Source: CAZDCZ01 sp964504155 (GTDB lineage: Bacteria > Bacteroidota > Bacteroidia > Bacteroidales > UBA12077). Taken from it: 18,094 nucleotides of DNA. The position numbers were made by a program, and so were the translations under genes. Under the pieces are notes generated by a model, which searched no databases, was not told where the DNA came from, and worked only from the letters and a program-made list of their open reading frames with translations. Of the stretch, positions 16,509 through 18,094 are shown piece by piece. Each line of letters begins with the position of its first letter. Position 1 is the first letter of the stretch. The DNA is taken from NCBI GenBank assembly GCA_964504155.1, contig CAZDCZ010000062.1, positions 1-18,094 on the forward strand, given 5' to 3'.

Positions 16509-16563
16509 TCGAATTTGAAATAAGTTTCATAATTAATTATTAATTATTAATAATTAAGAAATA

Positions 16564-16690
16564 CCTTAAATCCGCGAGTTAACATCTAAAGCGTTGATAG
16601 TCGTCGGATGACTATTTTATTAAAAGTGTGGTAAAATGAAGTTAAGGTATTGTTTGTCAATAAGTCATCCGACTACTTGCGGATTTAAGG
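16564..16690. repeat. 127-bp imperfect inverted-repeat element, non-coding
   Basis: The outer arms 16564-16579 and 16675-16690 are 16-bp inverted repeats with one mismatch, beginning CCTTAAATCCGC and ending GCGGATTTAAGG. A second perfect 11-bp pair, GTCGGATGACT (16603-16613) and AGTCATCCGAC (16663-16673), lies inside. The left arm has about 22 extra bases between the two blocks. A further 10-bp pair links 16560-16569 (AATACCTTAA) with 16642-16651. The GC-richer arms stand out from the AT-rich surroundings. No coding frame is present. It sits between surE and the tRNA genes. It could be a MITE-like non-autonomous element, a palindromic repeat of the IS200/IS605-associated kind, or a structured RNA. 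AAAT borders both sides, but one side has an extra A, so a target duplication is unproven. Confidence 0.72.
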
Positions 16691-16765
16691 AAATCGTTAA
16701 ACAGAGAAAAATATATTAATAATAGTTTTTAATATTATGTCACTTATTGTGAATTTTTTATGTAT

Positions 16766-16799
16766 AAGAAAAGACTTATCAATTGATAAGTCTTTTCTT
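16766..16799 (-). terminator. Terminator of tRNA-Ser(CGA)
   Basis: A perfect 34-nt palindrome: AAGAAAAGACTTATCAA followed directly by its reverse complement, ending 4 nt before the tRNA 3' end. On the minus strand it finishes in AAGTCTTTTCTT. It shares the core GACTTATC with GATAAGTC with the terminator of the second tRNA. Confidence 0.8.
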
Positions 16800-16803
16800 T
16801 ATG

Positions 16804-16888
16804 CGGAGAAAGAGGGATTCGAACCCCCGGTACCTTGCGGTACAACGATTTTCGAGACCGTCACATTCGTCCACTCTGTCATTTCTCC
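16804..16888 (-). tRNA. tRNA-Ser (anticodon CGA)
   Basis: An 85-nt tRNA with a long class II variable arm, as expected for serine. The acceptor stem is GGAGAAA (16888-16882) with TTTCTCC (16811-16805) and discriminator G at 16804. The D-stem is ACA/TGT, the anticodon loop CTCGAAA (anticodon CGA, 16854-16852), the variable arm TGTACCGCAAGGTACC and the T-arm GGGGGTTCGAATCCCTC. The 3' CCA is not encoded. It reads UCG. Compared with the neighbouring tRNA-Ser(TGA), the 3' part is identical while the D- and anticodon stems differ with pairing kept (A-T replaces G-C in the D-stem; G30-T40 wobble in the anticodon stem). This indicates a functional, diverged duplicate. Confidence 0.92.
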
Positions 16889-16914
16889 TTTAGATGTGAT
16901 AATTTTTTACTAAG

Positions 16915-16922
16915 CAAAAGTA
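16915..16922 (-). promoter_or_regulatory. Candidate -7 element for tRNA-Ser(CGA)
   Basis: On the minus strand TACTTTTG fits TAnnTTTG, 26 nt before the tRNA 5' end. The -33 position has no clear TTTG. The terminator of the other tRNA lies further upstream (17033-17067), so a separate promoter would be needed here. Confidence 0.4.
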
Positions 16923-17032
16923 GTAAAATAATATTAAGCAGTGTAACTTGTTTCAATAATTAACTACTTATTTTAAAACTACAATTTATTTATATTTTTA
17001 ATATTTTTATAAGTACATAAATTATATAATAT

Positions 17033-17067
17033 AAAAAGACTTATCGTATTAGATAAGTCTTTTTTTT
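17033..17067 (-). terminator. Terminator of tRNA-Ser(TGA)
   Basis: AAAAAGACTTATC (17033-17045) pairs perfectly with GATAAGTCTTTTT (17052-17064) around a 6-nt loop. It ends 3 nt before the tRNA 3' end at 17071. It is homologous in core and position to the terminator of the first tRNA-Ser gene. Confidence 0.82.
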
Positions 17068-17070
17068 ATG

Positions 17071-17155
17071 CGGAGAAAGAGGGATTCGAACCCCCGGTAC
17101 CTTGCGGTACAACGGTTTTCAAGACCGCCGCATTCGACCACTCTGCCATTTCTCC
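17071..17155 (-). tRNA. tRNA-Ser (anticodon TGA)
   Basis: An 85-nt class II tRNA. The acceptor stem is GGAGAAA (17155-17149) with TTTCTCC (17078-17072), discriminator G at 17071, D-stem GCA/TGC, anticodon loop CTTGAAA (anticodon TGA, 17121-17119), variable arm TGTACCGCAAGGTACC and T-arm GGGGGTTCGAATCCCTC. CCA is not encoded. It should read UCA and, by wobble, other UCN codons. Its D-arm has the more usual GCAGAGTGGTCGAATGC form, so it is probably the parent copy of the pair. Confidence 0.95.
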
Positions 17156-17159
17156 GCTG

Positions 17160-17188
17160 CAAATGTAGAATTAATTTTCTTTTTCAAA
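17160..17188 (-). promoter_or_regulatory. Promoter of tRNA-Ser(TGA)
   Basis: On the minus strand TTTG (17188-17185), a 17-nt spacer and TACATTTG (17167-17160) make a full Bacteroidota-type promoter ending 5 nt before the tRNA 5' end. The -33 element lies at the centre of a 29-nt near-perfect palindrome (17171-17199). This is the best promoter match in the window. Confidence 0.68.
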
Positions 17189-17226
17189 AAGAAAATTAAA
17201 AAAATCTTTAAAGATTTTTAATTTTC
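17171..17226. repeat. Nested AT-rich palindromes upstream of the tRNA-Ser genes
   Basis: Two palindromes lie end to end. TTAATTTTCTTTTT and its complement form 14-bp arms around one C (17171-17199), and AAAAATCTTT followed by AAAGATTTTT makes a 20-nt perfect palindrome (17200-17219). A wider pair, GAAAATTAAA (17191-17200) with TTTAATTTTC (17217-17226), overlaps both. In such AT-rich DNA part of this may be chance, but the arm lengths are notable. The rest of the gap, 17227 to 17432, is AT-rich with no gene visible. Confidence 0.5.
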
Positions 17227-17432
17227 TTAAATCTTTCAATAATTAGTTATTTGTATCGATGTTAAAACTTCTTAAAAATGAGCCAGATATAATTTGTAGG
17301 TGGAATTATTTTTAAATTTTGTTTTATAAGTTTTGTCGTTGCAAGTAATAGTTTTTATAAAACTAGCTATAATTATGTTAAATTAATGTTGTTAAACAAG
17401 TAACAGTGTTAAAAAAATAACATTAAAAGTAT

Positions 17433-17440
17433 TAAATTTG
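17433..17440 (+). promoter_or_regulatory. Candidate -7 element of the OsmC-family gene
   Basis: TAAATTTG matches TAnnTTTG exactly and lies 29 nt before the ATG at 17470. The -33 region has only a weak TGTT-like match 22 nt upstream. Confidence 0.48.
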
Positions 17441-17469
17441 GCAATTATTAATAATTAAAAAATAAAGAA

Positions 17470-17916
17470 ATGGCAATATCAACAGTAAAAATTGGAGCCA
17501 ATATCACAAAAGGGTTCAAAACAGAAATAGAATGTTCACACAATTTTATTATCGATCAACCAAAACAAGGTGGTGGCCAAGATTTGGGACCTAACCCATT
17601 GGAAATATTTCTTTCAGCCTTACCTGCATGTATTTGTGCTATAGGTAGAATTATTTCAAATCAAAAAAAAATGAATGTAAGAGGTATAAATGTAAAACTA
17701 GAAGGAGATATAGATAAGGATTATTTGCTTGGAATTACCGATGAAGGAAGAGCCGGATTTACTGAAATAAGAACTTATGTGGAGATTGATGCCGATATGT
17801 CTATTGAAGAAAAAAAAGCGTATTTAAAAGAGATTGAAAGACGTTGTCCTATTGCAGATAATATTGTGAATGATAGTAAAATTAAGGCAATGTTAGTTGA
17901 ATCGGTATTGAATTAG
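17470..17916 (+). CDS. OsmC-family peroxiredoxin-like protein
   Basis: A 148-aa single-domain protein of the OsmC/Ohr superfamily, cytoplasmic, which usually reduces organic hydroperoxides through two cysteines. The conserved pattern is DLGPNPLEIFLSALPACICAIG, with Cys54 (and an extra Cys56), then Cys126 in ERRCPIADNI. The first cysteine and the RCP motif fit the YhfA/OsmC-like group rather than classical Ohr. Start ATG 17470 gives MAISTVKIGANITKGF, the expected first strands. It stands alone, with about 314 nt between the tRNA and this gene, and its own candidate promoter. The exact substrate is unknown. Confidence 0.87.
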   Translation: MAISTVKIGANITKGFKTEIECSHNFIIDQPKQGGGQDLGPNPLEIFLSALPACICAIGRIISNQKKMNVRGINVKLEGDIDKDYLLGITDEGRAGFTEIRTYVEIDADMSIEEKKAYLKEIERRCPIADNIVNDSKIKAMLVESVLN

Positions 17917-18094
17917 CATTATATAGTGTTTTTTTAATATGGAAGTATATTTTTCTTTCAATATTGAATCCACTCCGAAAAGTCTTCATATTATAAATAT
18001 ATTAAAAATAAAATATGAATAAGTCAAGTTGAAAAAATAATTTTTTTATTAAAATGTTAATAAGTCAACTTTGTAACATATTGAAAATCAGAAA

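Noticed and set aside
16564..16690. Integron attC site
   Set aside because: The element has a palindromic form, but I could not find paired RYYYAAC and GTTRRRY core sites at its ends, and no integrase or cassette gene is near.
17939..18022. A 27-aa frame after the OsmC-family gene
   Set aside because: It is short, AT-driven, has no ribosome-binding or promoter signal and no recognisable feature.
1..18094. CRISPR arrays, transposases, phage or toxin-antitoxin genes
   Set aside because: I saw no regularly spaced repeats and no protein with recognisable features of these systems on either strand.

Overview
The window looks like chromosome from a very AT-rich member of the Bacteroidota. The evidence is paired gliding-motility ABC genes (gldF, gldG), a DUF2807 lipoprotein, several TAnnTTTG -7 promoter elements typical of the phylum, little Shine-Dalgarno signal, and a futalosine-pathway menaquinone gene. 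I cannot place it below phylum with confidence. Almost everything is core or lineage-core content; I see no transposase, phage, CRISPR, toxin or defence gene.

Left part (1-5617, genes on +). A terminator at 12-41 is followed by a regulatory-looking leader: a possible Trp-rich leader peptide inside a GAAA-capped hairpin, then a near-perfect palindrome. Next is trpB (tryptophan synthase beta), which is broken twice: an extra A in an 8-A run and a deletion of about 16 nt near the 3' end. Restoring both gives about 397 codons, the normal TrpB length. After a strong terminator come mqnA (chorismate dehydratase) and, 3 nt later, an NfeD/ClpP-type membrane serine protease. A GNAT acetyltransferase, an 80-aa HTH-like protein with its own terminator, and an HD-domain phosphohydrolase follow.

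Middle part (5626-12226, all on -). Read in transcription order, this is gldF, gldG, a DUF4340 protein, dnaN (sliding clamp), an epsilon-like DEDDh exonuclease, a DksA/TraR zinc-finger protein and a FAH-family hydrolase. The gldF/gldG/DUF4340 genes probably form one unit encoding membrane and periplasmic parts of the gliding-associated ABC system. A long hairpin separates dnaN from the exonuclease.

Right part (12227-16480). A PagL-like lipid A deacylase candidate and a DUF2807 lipoprotein lie on +. They converge on the surE / small membrane protein / lpxB operon on -. Two lipid A-related genes therefore sit within 3 kb: lpxB builds the lipid A disaccharide and the PagL-like protein may trim it.

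Far right (16481-18094). A 127-bp imperfect inverted-repeat element with no coding capacity precedes two tandem tRNA-Ser genes on - (anticodons CGA and TGA), each with its own terminator and promoter. These look like a local duplication in which only the 5' half has diverged. An OsmC-family gene on + follows, and the last 178 nt hold no gene I can support.

The observations most worth a second look are the doubly broken trpB with its possible attenuator leader, the 127-bp inverted-repeat element, and the duplicated tRNA-Ser pair.
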